Shown one piece after another: positions 35,034 to 43,870 of a stretch of DNA of 64,000 nucleotides. The notes below the pieces were generated by a model. It was not told the origin of the DNA and did not search any database. It saw only the letters and a list, made by a program, of their open reading frames with translations. The position numbers and the translations under genes were made by a program. Origin of the DNA: an uncultured Lachnospiraceae bacterium (lineage in GTDB: Bacteria > Bacillota > Clostridia > Lachnospirales > Lachnospiraceae); NCBI GenBank assembly GCA_910577045.1, contig CAJTLB010000002.1:193229-257228 (forward strand). Direction: 5' to 3'. Position 1 is the first letter of the stretch. Each line of letters opens with the position of its first letter.

Positions 35034-36269
35034 TTAAATATCCCAGTGATGATTTAATACCACCACACCCTCCGCAATATAATCCATTTTCACAAAAAAC
35101 TTCTTTATTTGGGATTTATAATCAAAATTAACTGTTGCTGTTTTATCAAATAATGCTGTGTCAAAATAATAATTCCCACCTGTTAAATTAAAACCATTAT
35201 AAGTAAGGGAAACCACGTTCTGCCCTTTTTTCCATGGGATATGCCTGCCATCCAAAAGAGTATTTAACCCACAAATATAAGTATGGTCAATACTTCGGAT
35301 TGCTACGCCAAGCACTGGCTCATCTACCTGTTCCTCATATACACAATAAGCTACCTTAAATGTAATATCACACCCCTGTTGTATTTCAGAAACTTCTTTT
35401 CCTGTATTATCCAGTAGGGAAACCTTCTCAATTTCGGCAATTACACGCTCTGCCACTATCTCTGGCTCTTCTTTTTTTACTTCTTCTGGCTTTGTTTCTG
35501 TGTCTATCAATGCCTGATATTCCAATAACGGCAGCCCACTTTTTAAGAAATCCGTATATTGATCGGTTACTAAATCAGTACCCCCATCCATTACCAATTC
35601 CCCTTCATTAATCCAAATAACCCGGCTGCAAAAACGTTTAATCATATTGACATCATGGCTAACAAATAGAATCGTCTTGCCTGCCTGCATAAATTCCATA
35701 AACTTATCCATACATTTTAGTTGGAACCTAGTATCCCCTACTGCCAATGCCTCATCTACAATTAAAATCTCTGGATCTACATGGATCGCTACTGCAAAAG
35801 CCAAACGCACAAACATGCCACTGGAATATGTTTTTACAGGCTGATAAATAAAATCGCCAATATCAGCAAATTGTACAATAGAATCTACCCGCTTTTCCAT
35901 TTCTTCCCTAGCAATGCCCATAATAGTACCATTTAGGTAAATATTTTCTATCCCAGTAAATTCCATATTAAACCCAGCCCCTAGCTCTAACAGTGCAGAT
36001 ATCCTTCCATCAATACTCTTTTCTCCTTCTGTCTGGCTAAGTACACCTGTTAGGATTTTTAAAAGCGTAGATTTTCCACTTCCATTTTTTCCTACAAAAC
36101 CTACAGACTCTCCTTTTTGGATTTCAAATGAAATATCCCTTAAAGCATAAAAATCCCTAGAATACTTCTTGTGGGTTAGAGAAAATGTCTCTTTAAATCT
36201 ATCCTGCGGCTTATTATACAACTTATAAATCTTTGTAATATGCGCAAGATGAATCACTGTTTTCTCCAT
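35034..36269 (-). CDS. Polysaccharide ABC exporter ATPase with carbohydrate-binding tail (Wzt type)
   Basis: The protein has 411 residues. The ATPase domain (1-240) shows Walker A 'GFVGKNGSGKSTLLK', the signature 'YSSGMFVRLAFAVAI', Walker B 'ILIVDEALAVGDT' and the switch histidine in 'FVSHD'. Residues about 265-411 form a Wzt C-terminal-type beta-sandwich that in other bacteria recognises the terminal modification of the chain. This fits export after capping by the adjacent methyltransferase. TagH (teichoic acid) is the nearest alternative family. Confidence 0.94.
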   Translation of the reverse strand: MEKTVIHLAHITKIYKLYNKPQDRFKETFSLTHKKYSRDFYALRDISFEIQKGESVGFVGKNGSGKSTLLKILTGVLSQTEGEKSIDGRISALLELGAGFNMEFTGIENIYLNGTIMGIAREEMEKRVDSIVQFADIGDFIYQPVKTYSSGMFVRLAFAVAIHVDPEILIVDEALAVGDTRFQLKCMDKFMEFMQAGKTILFVSHDVNMIKRFCSRVIWINEGELVMDGGTDLVTDQYTDFLKSGLPLLEYQALIDTETKPEEVKKEEPEIVAERVIAEIEKVSLLDNTGKEVSEIQQGCDITFKVAYCVYEEQVDEPVLGVAIRSIDHTYICGLNTLLDGRHIPWKKGQNVVSLTYNGFNLTGGNYYFDTALFDKTATVNFDYKSQIKKFFVKMDYIAEGVVVLNHHWDI

Positions 36270-36284
36270 ATATCTGTCTCCTGC

Positions 36285-36848
36285 TTATCTAAGGCTTTTA
36301 ATCCCCTTCCAATTTTTATCCTTTTCTGCCAGGATTACCTCCATGCCTTCTGGAATTGGCCATTTTATGCCAACATCTGGATCATTCCAAATTAAGCCGC
36401 CTTCATCATTTGGATGGTAAAAATCAGTACATTTATAAAAAAACTCTGCTTTTTCTGATAATACTAAAAAGCCATGTGCAAAATTCTTTGGAATAAAAAA
36501 TTGCTTTTTATTTTCTGCAGACAATACTACGCCATACCATTTCCCATAGGTTTCTGAACCAGGGCGCAAATCTACCGCCACGTCAAATACCTCCCCACTT
36601 ATTACACGCACCAGTTTGTCCTGTGGGTATTCCTTTTGGAAATGGAGCCCCCGGAGTACCCCCTTACTAGAGCCTGACTGGTTATCTTGTACAAAAGTAA
36701 CATCAATCCCTGCTTCTTTAAATTCATTATATTGGTATGTCTCCATAAAATAGCCCCTGGCATCTTCAAATACCTTTGGCTCAATTACTTTTAAGCCTTG
36801 GATTACCATGCCATCACATTCACAATTTGTTACTGTTATTTTTCCCAT
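36285..36848 (-). CDS. rfbC: dTDP-4-dehydrorhamnose 3,5-epimerase
   Basis: A 187-residue cupin enzyme, third step of dTDP-L-rhamnose synthesis. Catalytic histidine lies in 'GVLRGLHFQ'; 'VFDVAVDLRPGS' and 'NFAHGFLVLS' are family signatures. AGGAGG precedes the ATG. It is 9 bases downstream of rfbA. Confidence 0.97.
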   Translation of the reverse strand: MGKITVTNCECDGMVIQGLKVIEPKVFEDARGYFMETYQYNEFKEAGIDVTFVQDNQSGSSKGVLRGLHFQKEYPQDKLVRVISGEVFDVAVDLRPGSETYGKWYGVVLSAENKKQFFIPKNFAHGFLVLSEKAEFFYKCTDFYHPNDEGGLIWNDPDVGIKWPIPEGMEVILAEKDKNWKGIKSLR

Positions 36849-36857
36849 TATTTCCTC

Positions 36858-37736
36858 CTACAATCCTTCTGCAATTTCTACCAAATATTTTCCATATGCG
36901 GTTTTCATTAATGGCTCTGCCAATTTTAGTAGCTGTTCCTTAGAAATAAACCCTCTCTTATAAGCAATCTCTTCAATACAAGAAACATAAAGCCCCTGCC
37001 TCTTTTGGAATGCTGCTACAAAATCTGCTGCATCTAACAACGCATCATGGTTCCCTGTATCCAACCAGGCAAACCCACGTCCCAAAGTCTCTACGTGCAG
37101 GCTGCCCCTCCTTAAATATTCATTATTTACACTGGTTATTTCAATTTCACCCCTAGCAGAAGGTTTTACATTTTTTGCAATCTCTACCACATCATTGTCA
37201 TAAAAGTAAAGCCCGGGCACAGCATAATTTGACTTTGGCTTTTCTGGCTTTTCTTCTATAGAAATTGCCTTTCCATCCGCATCAAACTCTACCACCCCAT
37301 ATTCTCTTGGGTCCCTTACATAATACCCAAAAATAGTGGCACCTGGCTTATTTTCTGTGCGCTCTGCAACACGTTTCAATACGGCTGAAAAGCTCTGCCC
37401 ATAAAAAATATTATCCCCAAGAATTAATGCCACATTATCCTTGCCAATAAATTCCTCGCCAACCAAAAAGGCATCAGCAAGCCCTCTTGGTGTTTCTTGG
37501 ATCTGATAAGAAAATTTCATCCCAAGCTGGCTCCCATCTCCTAAAAGCTCCTTAAATACTGGTAAATCCCTAGGAGTAGAAATAATTAATACTTCCCGAA
37601 TCCCTGCCAGCATTAAAATAGAAAGCGGATAATAAATCATTGGCTTGTCATATACTGGCATAATCTGCTTGCTAATTGCCTTTGTCAATGGGTATAAACG
37701 GGTTCCTGACCCGCCTGCTAATATAATTCCCTTCAT
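36858..37736 (-). CDS. rfbA: Glucose-1-phosphate thymidylyltransferase
   Basis: This 292-residue enzyme makes dTDP-glucose from dTTP and glucose-1-P, the first rhamnose step. Motifs are 'IILAGGSGTRLYPLTKAIS', 'ALILGDNIFYG' and 'WLDTGNHDALLDA'. It is the usual length for RmlA. A hairpin stands between it and rfbB upstream. Confidence 0.97.
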   Translation of the reverse strand: MKGIILAGGSGTRLYPLTKAISKQIMPVYDKPMIYYPLSILMLAGIREVLIISTPRDLPVFKELLGDGSQLGMKFSYQIQETPRGLADAFLVGEEFIGKDNVALILGDNIFYGQSFSAVLKRVAERTENKPGATIFGYYVRDPREYGVVEFDADGKAISIEEKPEKPKSNYAVPGLYFYDNDVVEIAKNVKPSARGEIEITSVNNEYLRRGSLHVETLGRGFAWLDTGNHDALLDAADFVAAFQKRQGLYVSCIEEIAYKRGFISKEQLLKLAEPLMKTAYGKYLVEIAEGL

Positions 37737-37771
37737 CTTTTACTCCATTCTATCCTTATAAGCACAAAGAC

Positions 37772-37799
37772 ATCTCCCTATAAAAAGATACAGGGAGAC
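37772..37799. terminator. Hairpin between rfbB and rfbA
   Basis: ATCTCCCTATA (37772-37782) pairs with TACAGGGAGAC (37789-37799). The T run (CACCTTTTTTT) follows on the plus strand, so as a terminator it faces against the operon; on the minus strand it may only attenuate or stabilise mRNA. Confidence 0.55.
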
Positions 37800-37814
37800 A
37801 CCTTTTTTTCATTC

Positions 37815-38897
37815 CTATTTTACACCATACATATCTTGGTAATATTTGGCATAATCACCACTTGTTACATTTTTCATCCAATCTTCATGTTCAAAAAACC
37901 ATGCAATTGTTTTTTTAATTCCTTCTTCAAACATTATTTCAGGCTCCCACCCAATTTCAGCCTTGATCTTATCTGGCGCTATCGCATATCTTCTATCATG
38001 CCCTTTTCTGTCCTCTACATAAGAAATTAAATTATCGCTGATATTTTGTTTTCTTGGATCTCCATCAGGAAGCATTTCCCTTAATGTATCCAATATAATA
38101 TGGATAATTTCAATATTCTGTTTTTCATTATGGCCGCCAATATTATAGCGTTCTCCTAAACGCCCTTTTTCCAATACCATATCAATAGCTTTTGCATGAT
38201 CATCTACATAAAGCCAATCCCTTACATTTTTTCCATCACCATATACAGGCAGCTGCTTGCCATGCAGGGCATTATTAATAATTAATGGGATTAATTTTTC
38301 TGGGAACTGATAAGGCCCATAATTATTACTACAATTTGTAATAAAAGCTGGGAAGCCAAAGGTATCTACATATGCTTTAACAATAAAATCAGAAGAAGCC
38401 TTGCTTGCCGCATAAGGGCTATGGGGATCAATAGGGCTTGTCTCATAAAAATAACCATCCCCATCTGGCAAAGAACCATATACCTCATCTGTTGAAACAT
38501 GTAAAAACCTTTTATCTGGCTTATAAGAGCCATCTGGGAGTTCCCATTGGTTTTTCGCCGCATTTAACATAGTAAGCGTGCCGATTACATTTGTTTTCAT
38601 AAATACATTTGGGTTGCGGATACTTCTGTCCACATGGGATTCTGCCGCAAAATGGACAATACGGTCAATCTCATTTTCCCCAAATATCCTTGTAATTGCA
38701 TCCTCATCACAGATATCTACTTTTTTAAATATATAATTTGGCTTATCTTCTATTTCCCTTAAATTTTCTAAATTCCCAGCATAGGTTAAACAGTCCACAT
38801 TAATAATACGGATTGTATCACCATATTTACGGAACATATAATGAATAAAATTAGAACCAATAAACCCTGCTCCCCCTGTCACTAAATATGTCTTCAT
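37815..38897 (-). CDS. rfbB: dTDP-glucose 4,6-dehydratase
   Basis: The enzyme has 360 residues and is an extended SDR protein: 'VTGGAGFIGSNFIHYM' (NAD site), 'VSTDEVYGSLP' and 'YAASKASSDFIV' (Y-x-x-x-K). It makes dTDP-4-keto-6-deoxyglucose. The start at 'MKTYLV' follows GGAGG; it overlaps by four bases a short open frame that looks like a gene remnant. Confidence 0.97.
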   Translation of the reverse strand: MKTYLVTGGAGFIGSNFIHYMFRKYGDTIRIINVDCLTYAGNLENLREIEDKPNYIFKKVDICDEDAITRIFGENEIDRIVHFAAESHVDRSIRNPNVFMKTNVIGTLTMLNAAKNQWELPDGSYKPDKRFLHVSTDEVYGSLPDGDGYFYETSPIDPHSPYAASKASSDFIVKAYVDTFGFPAFITNCSNNYGPYQFPEKLIPLIINNALHGKQLPVYGDGKNVRDWLYVDDHAKAIDMVLEKGRLGERYNIGGHNEKQNIEIIHIILDTLREMLPDGDPRKQNISDNLISYVEDRKGHDRRYAIAPDKIKAEIGWEPEIMFEEGIKKTIAWFFEHEDWMKNVTSGDYAKYYQDMYGVK

Positions 38898-39086
38898 GCT
38901 TTTCCTCCATTCATACGACCTTTGAAAAGATTGTACCATCTTCCAAATATTTCTTCAACTACTTTCTTCCATCCTTGTGCCTGCCCTGTCTTTTTAGCCC
39001 CATAAGGCGTAAACACCATTAGTAAATTTGCCTCTTTTTTGCTGCCTGATGCCATTACATCAAATACAAGCACACGATTTTTTCAT
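38894..39086 (-). pseudogene. Remnant of a deleted gene, possibly a glycosyltransferase
   Basis: Between the GT2 gene and rfbB an open frame of 53 codons (ATG at 39055) ends inside the rfbB start. One frame away, an ATG at 39086 directly after the GT2 stop has a good GGAG and begins 'MKKSCACI' before a stop. Removing one A from the A6 run (39078-39083) joins the two frames to read 'MKNRVLVFDVMASGS', which resembles the start of polysaccharide glycosyltransferases. A frameshift plus an internal deletion of a former gene would explain it. The C-terminal 40 residues match nothing I know. Confidence 0.45.
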
Positions 39087-39090
39087 ATGT

Positions 39091-40020
39091 TTAGTTCTCC
39101 CTCTTCTGTCTAAGCAAGTTTAAATATAATTCAAAAAGCTGCCTATGCCTTTTACTGACAACATCTAATATTACTCCACAGCTAAGCAGCAATAGCCCTG
39201 ATACCATTAAAAACCCTGATACAATTAAAGTAGGGAACCTTGGCACTACATGTATCCTAAAATATTCAAATAAAACCGGAAGGAACAACCCTATACTTGC
39301 TGTTATAAATAAAAAAGACAATATCCCAAAAAATATTAATGGCTTATAATCTTTAAACAATGCAACAATTGTCTTTAATACCCGCATCCCATCTCGTATG
39401 GTATTTAATTTTGACATGCTCCCTTCTGGCCTGTCCCTGTATTCCACAGGAATCTCTGTAAGCCGGAAATTCTTATCCAAGGTATGGATACTCATTTCTG
39501 TTTCTATTTCAAACCCTTTAGAAAGTACAGGAAAACTTTTTACAAATTCCCAACTAAATGCCCGGTAGCCTGTCATAATATCCCGGATATGGCTTCGGAA
39601 TAAAAAATTAATTACAGCGCATACCATCCGGTTTCCCATATTGTGCATAGGCCTTTTATTTACCTGATAGTATGTGGAAGACAATCTATCTCCAATCACC
39701 ATATCCGCCTTGCCATTTAAAATTTCCTCTGCCATCTGCCCTGCATATTCTGCCGGATAGGTATCATCCCCATCTACCATAATATAACATTTGGCATCAA
39801 TTTCCCGGAACATGCTGCGTATTACATTCCCCTTACCTTGCCGGTATTCATGGCGTACAATTGCCCCTGCCTTTTTGGCAAGTTCTGCCGTATTATCTGT
39901 AGAATTATTATTGTAAACATAGATAACTGCATTAGGAAGGGCTTTTTTAAAATCCTTTATCACTTTCTCCACTGTTTTACTTTCATTATAACAGGGAATC
40001 AATACTGCTATTTCGTCCAT
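39091..40020 (-). CDS. Dolichol-phosphate-mannose-synthase-like GT2 with two membrane helices
   Basis: This 309-residue protein has a cytosolic GT2 domain (1-230; 'VLIPCYNESKTVEKVI', 'MVDGDDTYPAEYA', 'DIMTGYRAFS') and two C-terminal membrane helices (about 235-300). The layout is that of GtrB/DPM-type enzymes that load one sugar onto a polyprenyl phosphate for use by a membrane GT-C enzyme. The start overlaps the end of the DUF2142 protein gene by 13 bases, which suggests they work as a pair. Confidence 0.92.
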   Translation of the reverse strand: MDEIAVLIPCYNESKTVEKVIKDFKKALPNAVIYVYNNNSTDNTAELAKKAGAIVRHEYRQGKGNVIRSMFREIDAKCYIMVDGDDTYPAEYAGQMAEEILNGKADMVIGDRLSSTYYQVNKRPMHNMGNRMVCAVINFLFRSHIRDIMTGYRAFSWEFVKSFPVLSKGFEIETEMSIHTLDKNFRLTEIPVEYRDRPEGSMSKLNTIRDGMRVLKTIVALFKDYKPLIFFGILSFLFITASIGLFLPVLFEYFRIHVVPRFPTLIVSGFLMVSGLLLLSCGVILDVVSKRHRQLFELYLNLLRQKREN

Positions 40021-41795
40021 TTCCCTATCCGCCTTCCCTTCTCGTCTACACGATAGCCATCTGGTGTGATCGTATCAGTAAGCATGTACCCTTCTTCTGC
40101 AACATAATAATATCCTTCTGCCCCTTCAATCCAAACATTCCTTAGTAAATACCCATCTTTATCAAAATAATACCACAGGCCTTCTGACTGGTACCATCTA
40201 TCTGTAACATATTCCGTTTCTGAAACTTGGTATTTTTTCCCATTTATATCCTCCCTAAAACCGCCTCCATACTCCCCAATCCCAGCCGCAAATATATCAC
40301 TTAACATACAAATTTGTATGCCAAAAACCAATATAAAAAGACATGCACTAAAAGAAGTTACTTTTTTTAAAGAAGGCACAATCCCATGCACTAGCATACA
40401 AACCGGGAAAACCAACGGGACAAAATATCTTCCTTGAATCCCTTGTATTATCTCTGCCCTTGGCAAATTCCACTGCACATAAATACTGGTAAAAGTAAGG
40501 AGGAATACACAAATAACTACAATAAAAGAAACAAGCCTAACCGGATAAAATTTTTCTGGGCTACGTTCCCCTGACAACAATAAAATCAATAAGCATAAAA
40601 CAGCATAAGCCCACACGAATTCTTTTGGCACACGGATAGTAAGCCATCCAAAATCCTTCCCAATAATATTATACAAATAATTTGCCCCTTCTACCTTCCA
40701 TGTATTCCCTAAAACCCGCAAATACTCAAACGGCTGCGTTAAAATAAAATGGACTTGCTCCCCGCCATCTGCTCCCCACCTTGTAGAAAGATACCTTCCT
40801 GCTATTAAAAGCCATCCCATACTAGAAGCCGTTACCAAAATACCCAGCACTACTGCGTGGATCATATAATTTCTTTTCCCTCCAAACCGTTCTTTTGGTA
40901 TTAAAAATGGGAAAAGGCAAAAGGGCAAATATACAATTTTATATAACCCAATTAAAATACATAAACAATATAAAAGAATATAGTGCCAATATTCCATTCT
41001 TTTTTTCCTTGTTTCCCGCATATACAAAACAAAACTAATTAAAGCACAAGTCAATGCTGTAACCATAGAATCTGGAGCCAAAGAAACTGCCTCCTGCATA
41101 TTAATAGGAAGCAATAATACTAGAAGCATTGCCTTTTTTCCAAATGGAACATATTTAACAGCTAAAAACCCAATAAGCCCCACAAAAAGAAACCCTGCTA
41201 TCCTTCCTGCATAGGCAATCCAAACAATCCTGTCCGTCAATAACCTTGCTATTCCTATTCCAATTGCCTGTGGGAAATAAGAAATTGGGGCATATAAAGA
41301 GGTATTCCAAAAGATTAAAAAAGAAGTTTCTTCTGATAGCCTCTCTCTCCCATAACGCTCCCATATATCAAAATGTGTCATTTCTGTTTGGCTTAGCCCT
41401 AGGTTCTCTGGGCTTAAATTATATGGTAACTCCCGCCCTCCTAGATTGTCTTTACTAATATCTGAAAGCATATGCCCACACGAAATTTCATAAGCCCGCA
41501 AAAAATGTGACATCTCATCTGGTACTTTAAACAATGGCAACGCAATAAAATAAAAACCGCCAAATAACAAATAGGCTATTAAAAATACAATTTCTGTTTT
41601 CTTCCAAGACCAGCCAAGAAAAAGGGTAAACCCAATAAGCCCTATTCCTGCGCCTGCTAAAACCCATCCTTTCACCCAAGAAAATGGATATGCCCCCTTT
41701 ATAATATGGCTTCCAGCTAAATATGCAGAACCTACTAAAACTAAAATCCACAGCAAATAATTTCCTATTATGCCATGCTTCCCATGCCTTGCCAT
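40008..41795 (-). CDS. DUF2142 polytopic membrane protein with C-terminal choline-binding repeats
   Basis: A 595-residue protein. About 12 membrane helices cover 10-510 and carry the DUF2142 features ('LPLFKVPDEMSHFLRAYE' in the first outer loop). The family is thought to be GT-C-like. The last 65 residues are wall-binding repeats ('GLWYYFDKDGYLLRN', 'GYYYVAEEGYMLTD'), the kind otherwise seen on secreted proteins here. I know of no common DUF2142 protein with this tail. It could hold the enzyme onto the choline-bearing polymer it helps make, or sense it. It likely uses the lipid-linked sugar made by the overlapping GT2 gene. Confidence 0.88.
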   Translation of the reverse strand: MARHGKHGIIGNYLLWILVLVGSAYLAGSHIIKGAYPFSWVKGWVLAGAGIGLIGFTLFLGWSWKKTEIVFLIAYLLFGGFYFIALPLFKVPDEMSHFLRAYEISCGHMLSDISKDNLGGRELPYNLSPENLGLSQTEMTHFDIWERYGRERLSEETSFLIFWNTSLYAPISYFPQAIGIGIARLLTDRIVWIAYAGRIAGFLFVGLIGFLAVKYVPFGKKAMLLVLLLPINMQEAVSLAPDSMVTALTCALISFVLYMRETRKKRMEYWHYILLYCLCILIGLYKIVYLPFCLFPFLIPKERFGGKRNYMIHAVVLGILVTASSMGWLLIAGRYLSTRWGADGGEQVHFILTQPFEYLRVLGNTWKVEGANYLYNIIGKDFGWLTIRVPKEFVWAYAVLCLLILLLSGERSPEKFYPVRLVSFIVVICVFLLTFTSIYVQWNLPRAEIIQGIQGRYFVPLVFPVCMLVHGIVPSLKKVTSFSACLFILVFGIQICMLSDIFAAGIGEYGGGFREDINGKKYQVSETEYVTDRWYQSEGLWYYFDKDGYLLRNVWIEGAEGYYYVAEEGYMLTDTITPDGYRVDEKGRRIGKWTK

Positions 41796-41808
41796 GTCCT
41801 TCTCCTAT

Positions 41809-42654
41809 TTAAGCTAACTGGCGGATATACTCTGTTAATGCCTTTTGCCAATCTGCCGCTATATATCCGCAAGTCAGCCGTAACATATAATTATCCAACA
41901 CAGAGTAAGCTGGCCTCTTTCCTGGCGCATTATATTCTTCCGTTGTAATTCCCTTTACTTTTGTATTTTTCCCTGCTAAACGGAAAATCTCTGTTGCAAA
42001 ATCCGCCCAACTGCAAACTCCTTCACAAGTACCATGGAACAATCCATAATTTTCAGTCCAAATCAAAGTATCCATTATTTTTACTAACTCTAATGTACTA
42101 GTAGGGCTTCCTACTTGATCCTTTACTACGCCAATCTCGTCCTTTGTTTCAGAAAGGCGCAACATTGTTTTTACAAAATTTTTCCCATCTCCGTATAACC
42201 ATGCTGTGCGGACAATAAAATAATCCTTTGCAAACTGTTCTACAAAATGTTCCCCTGCAAGCTTAGTCTTTCCATACATTCCCTGTGGGTCCGGGGTATC
42301 AAATTCTATATAAGGCTCACTGGCATCTCCTGCAAACACATAATCTGTAGAAATGTGCATTAGTTTTGCACCTGTTTCCCTTGCAGCAATACTTAAATTC
42401 CTTGGCCCAATTGCATTTATTTTATAAGCATTATCCACATCTGTTTCACAAGCGTCTACTGCCGTATGGGCAGCACAATTAATCACAGCATATGGTTTTA
42501 CTTGGCGTACAAACTCTATTGTCTTATCAATATCTGTAATATCCAACTCCCCTACATCTGTATTTACCAGCTCAATATCCGTATTATTCCCATATTTCAC
42601 ATTAATTGCACGCCCAAGCTGGCCATTACATCCTGTAACAATAATTTTCTTCAT
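41809..42654 (-). CDS. rfbD: dTDP-4-dehydrorhamnose reductase
   Basis: This 281-residue SDR enzyme does the last step to dTDP-L-rhamnose. Seen are 'VTGCNGQLGRAI' (cofactor site), 'STDYVFAGD' and 'YGKTKLAGE' (Y-x-x-x-K). It is the first gene of the polysaccharide operon as read on the minus strand, separated from rfbB-A-C by two glycosylation genes, so all four rhamnose genes are present. Confidence 0.96.
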   Translation of the reverse strand: MKKIIVTGCNGQLGRAINVKYGNNTDIELVNTDVGELDITDIDKTIEFVRQVKPYAVINCAAHTAVDACETDVDNAYKINAIGPRNLSIAARETGAKLMHISTDYVFAGDASEPYIEFDTPDPQGMYGKTKLAGEHFVEQFAKDYFIVRTAWLYGDGKNFVKTMLRLSETKDEIGVVKDQVGSPTSTLELVKIMDTLIWTENYGLFHGTCEGVCSWADFATEIFRLAGKNTKVKGITTEEYNAPGKRPAYSVLDNYMLRLTCGYIAADWQKALTEYIRQLA

Positions 42655-42747
42655 ATGCTTTTTTCCTCATTTCTATATTCTATTTTATTTCTTCCTTACT
42701 ATAGTTTACCATATATTTGCCTATTTTACACAATATTCCTATAGCAA

Positions 42748-43005
42748 TCAAGTATTTTTTCTTATTAACTTAAGAATCAAACGGCTTACTCCGCCACACA
42801 CCAGCATAATAGCCCCATCTTTCACTAATATATTTCCAATCCCCATATGGATAGTATACTGGATTTGTAATTCTAGCGGCGGGTCTTGGTAAGGAATCCC
42901 GGCTTTTATTATCCAATAATACAAACCTATAAAAAAAATAATACAGCCAGATAACATCACAACAGTACATATTTTACAAAGTACATTTTTTAAATTTTCT
43001 TTCAT
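42748..43005 (-). CDS. Small two-helix membrane protein
   Basis: The protein has 85 residues with membrane segments at about 13-35 and 60-80. AGGA precedes the ATG. I do not recognise it. It lies just upstream of the polysaccharide operon, on the same strand, and may be transcribed with it. Confidence 0.6.
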   Translation of the reverse strand: MKENLKNVLCKICTVVMLSGCIIFFIGLYYWIIKAGIPYQDPPLELQIQYTIHMGIGNILVKDGAIMLVCGGVSRLILKLIRKNT

Positions 43006-43054
43006 TTACAATTCCTTTATTTATTAAATTGTATTTTTTCCGAAACGGCACTTT

Positions 43055-43642
43055 CTACTTCATATTTAACCGCTTCCTAATGGTTTTATCCGTAATAGGG
43101 TATATTTTCTCTATAGGTAAATTTTTTAAGTTTAACTTTCCATTTTTTCTCTGCTCATTCCATTTTCTTACTAGCGGGGTTAAGTCTTCTATATGGGAAA
43201 TCCCTCCATCTAAAAAATCCTTCAATATAGTTCCTTTTAGCCCTATTTGGATTGCTGCACGGTTAATAGCATTGCCATTTATGTTTCTATCTGGATCCCA
43301 TTGACAATATACCATTGTTTCATCAAAAGCTTTTTCCCATTGCGCGCCAGTATAACTAATAGAATCTGGTGATGTTAAAACTGCTTTTTCCAATAATTCA
43401 TTAAACATTCGCCGATGGATATCCAAAGCCAAAATACATTCTTGGTTTTTCTTCGTCCCCCAATTAGAACGATACATAAGCCACAGAAAAGACGGCTTTA
43501 TCCATGTCATACGGTTTATATGAAAGCTTTCCCCAAATGTTTGTAGTGCAACTGCCTCTTTGGCAATTATAGAATTATATGCTTGGTAAACCCGGATACA
43601 CTGGTTATTATACTGTGCAAATACCTCTTTTATATATTCCAT
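43055..43642 (-). CDS. DUF4291 family protein
   Basis: A 195-residue cytosolic protein matching DUF4291 by 'IRVYQAYNSIIAKEAV' near the N terminus and 'RMTWIKPSFLWLMYRSNWG'. The family is widespread and uncharacterised, with no agreed activity. No functional link to its neighbours is evident. Confidence 0.88.
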   Translation of the reverse strand: MEYIKEVFAQYNNQCIRVYQAYNSIIAKEAVALQTFGESFHINRMTWIKPSFLWLMYRSNWGTKKNQECILALDIHRRMFNELLEKAVLTSPDSISYTGAQWEKAFDETMVYCQWDPDRNINGNAINRAAIQIGLKGTILKDFLDGGISHIEDLTPLVRKWNEQRKNGKLNLKNLPIEKIYPITDKTIRKRLNMK

Positions 43643-43798
43643 AATTTTTCAAATCACTCCCCATAAATAATACGGATTGTATTCATTATATAAACAAACA
43701 ACATTCTTTTTTCATTTTATCACAAATTTAAAAATATTCAATTTTAGATATTTTTAAGTTTGTGGATTATACTTTATACCTTAAAAGAGGTATCATTC

Positions 43799-43827
43799 TT
43801 GAAAGCATACTTCGTTTGTTATATAAT
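43799..43827 (+). promoter_or_regulatory. Promoter of the 43871 gene
   Basis: TTGAAA (43799-43804), 17 bases, TATAAT (43822-43827). The leader is about 37 bases with AGGAGGG. Confidence 0.75.
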
Positions 43828-43870
43828 AGGTTTAATATCATAAATCCAAAAAAAATACAGGAGGGTATAT

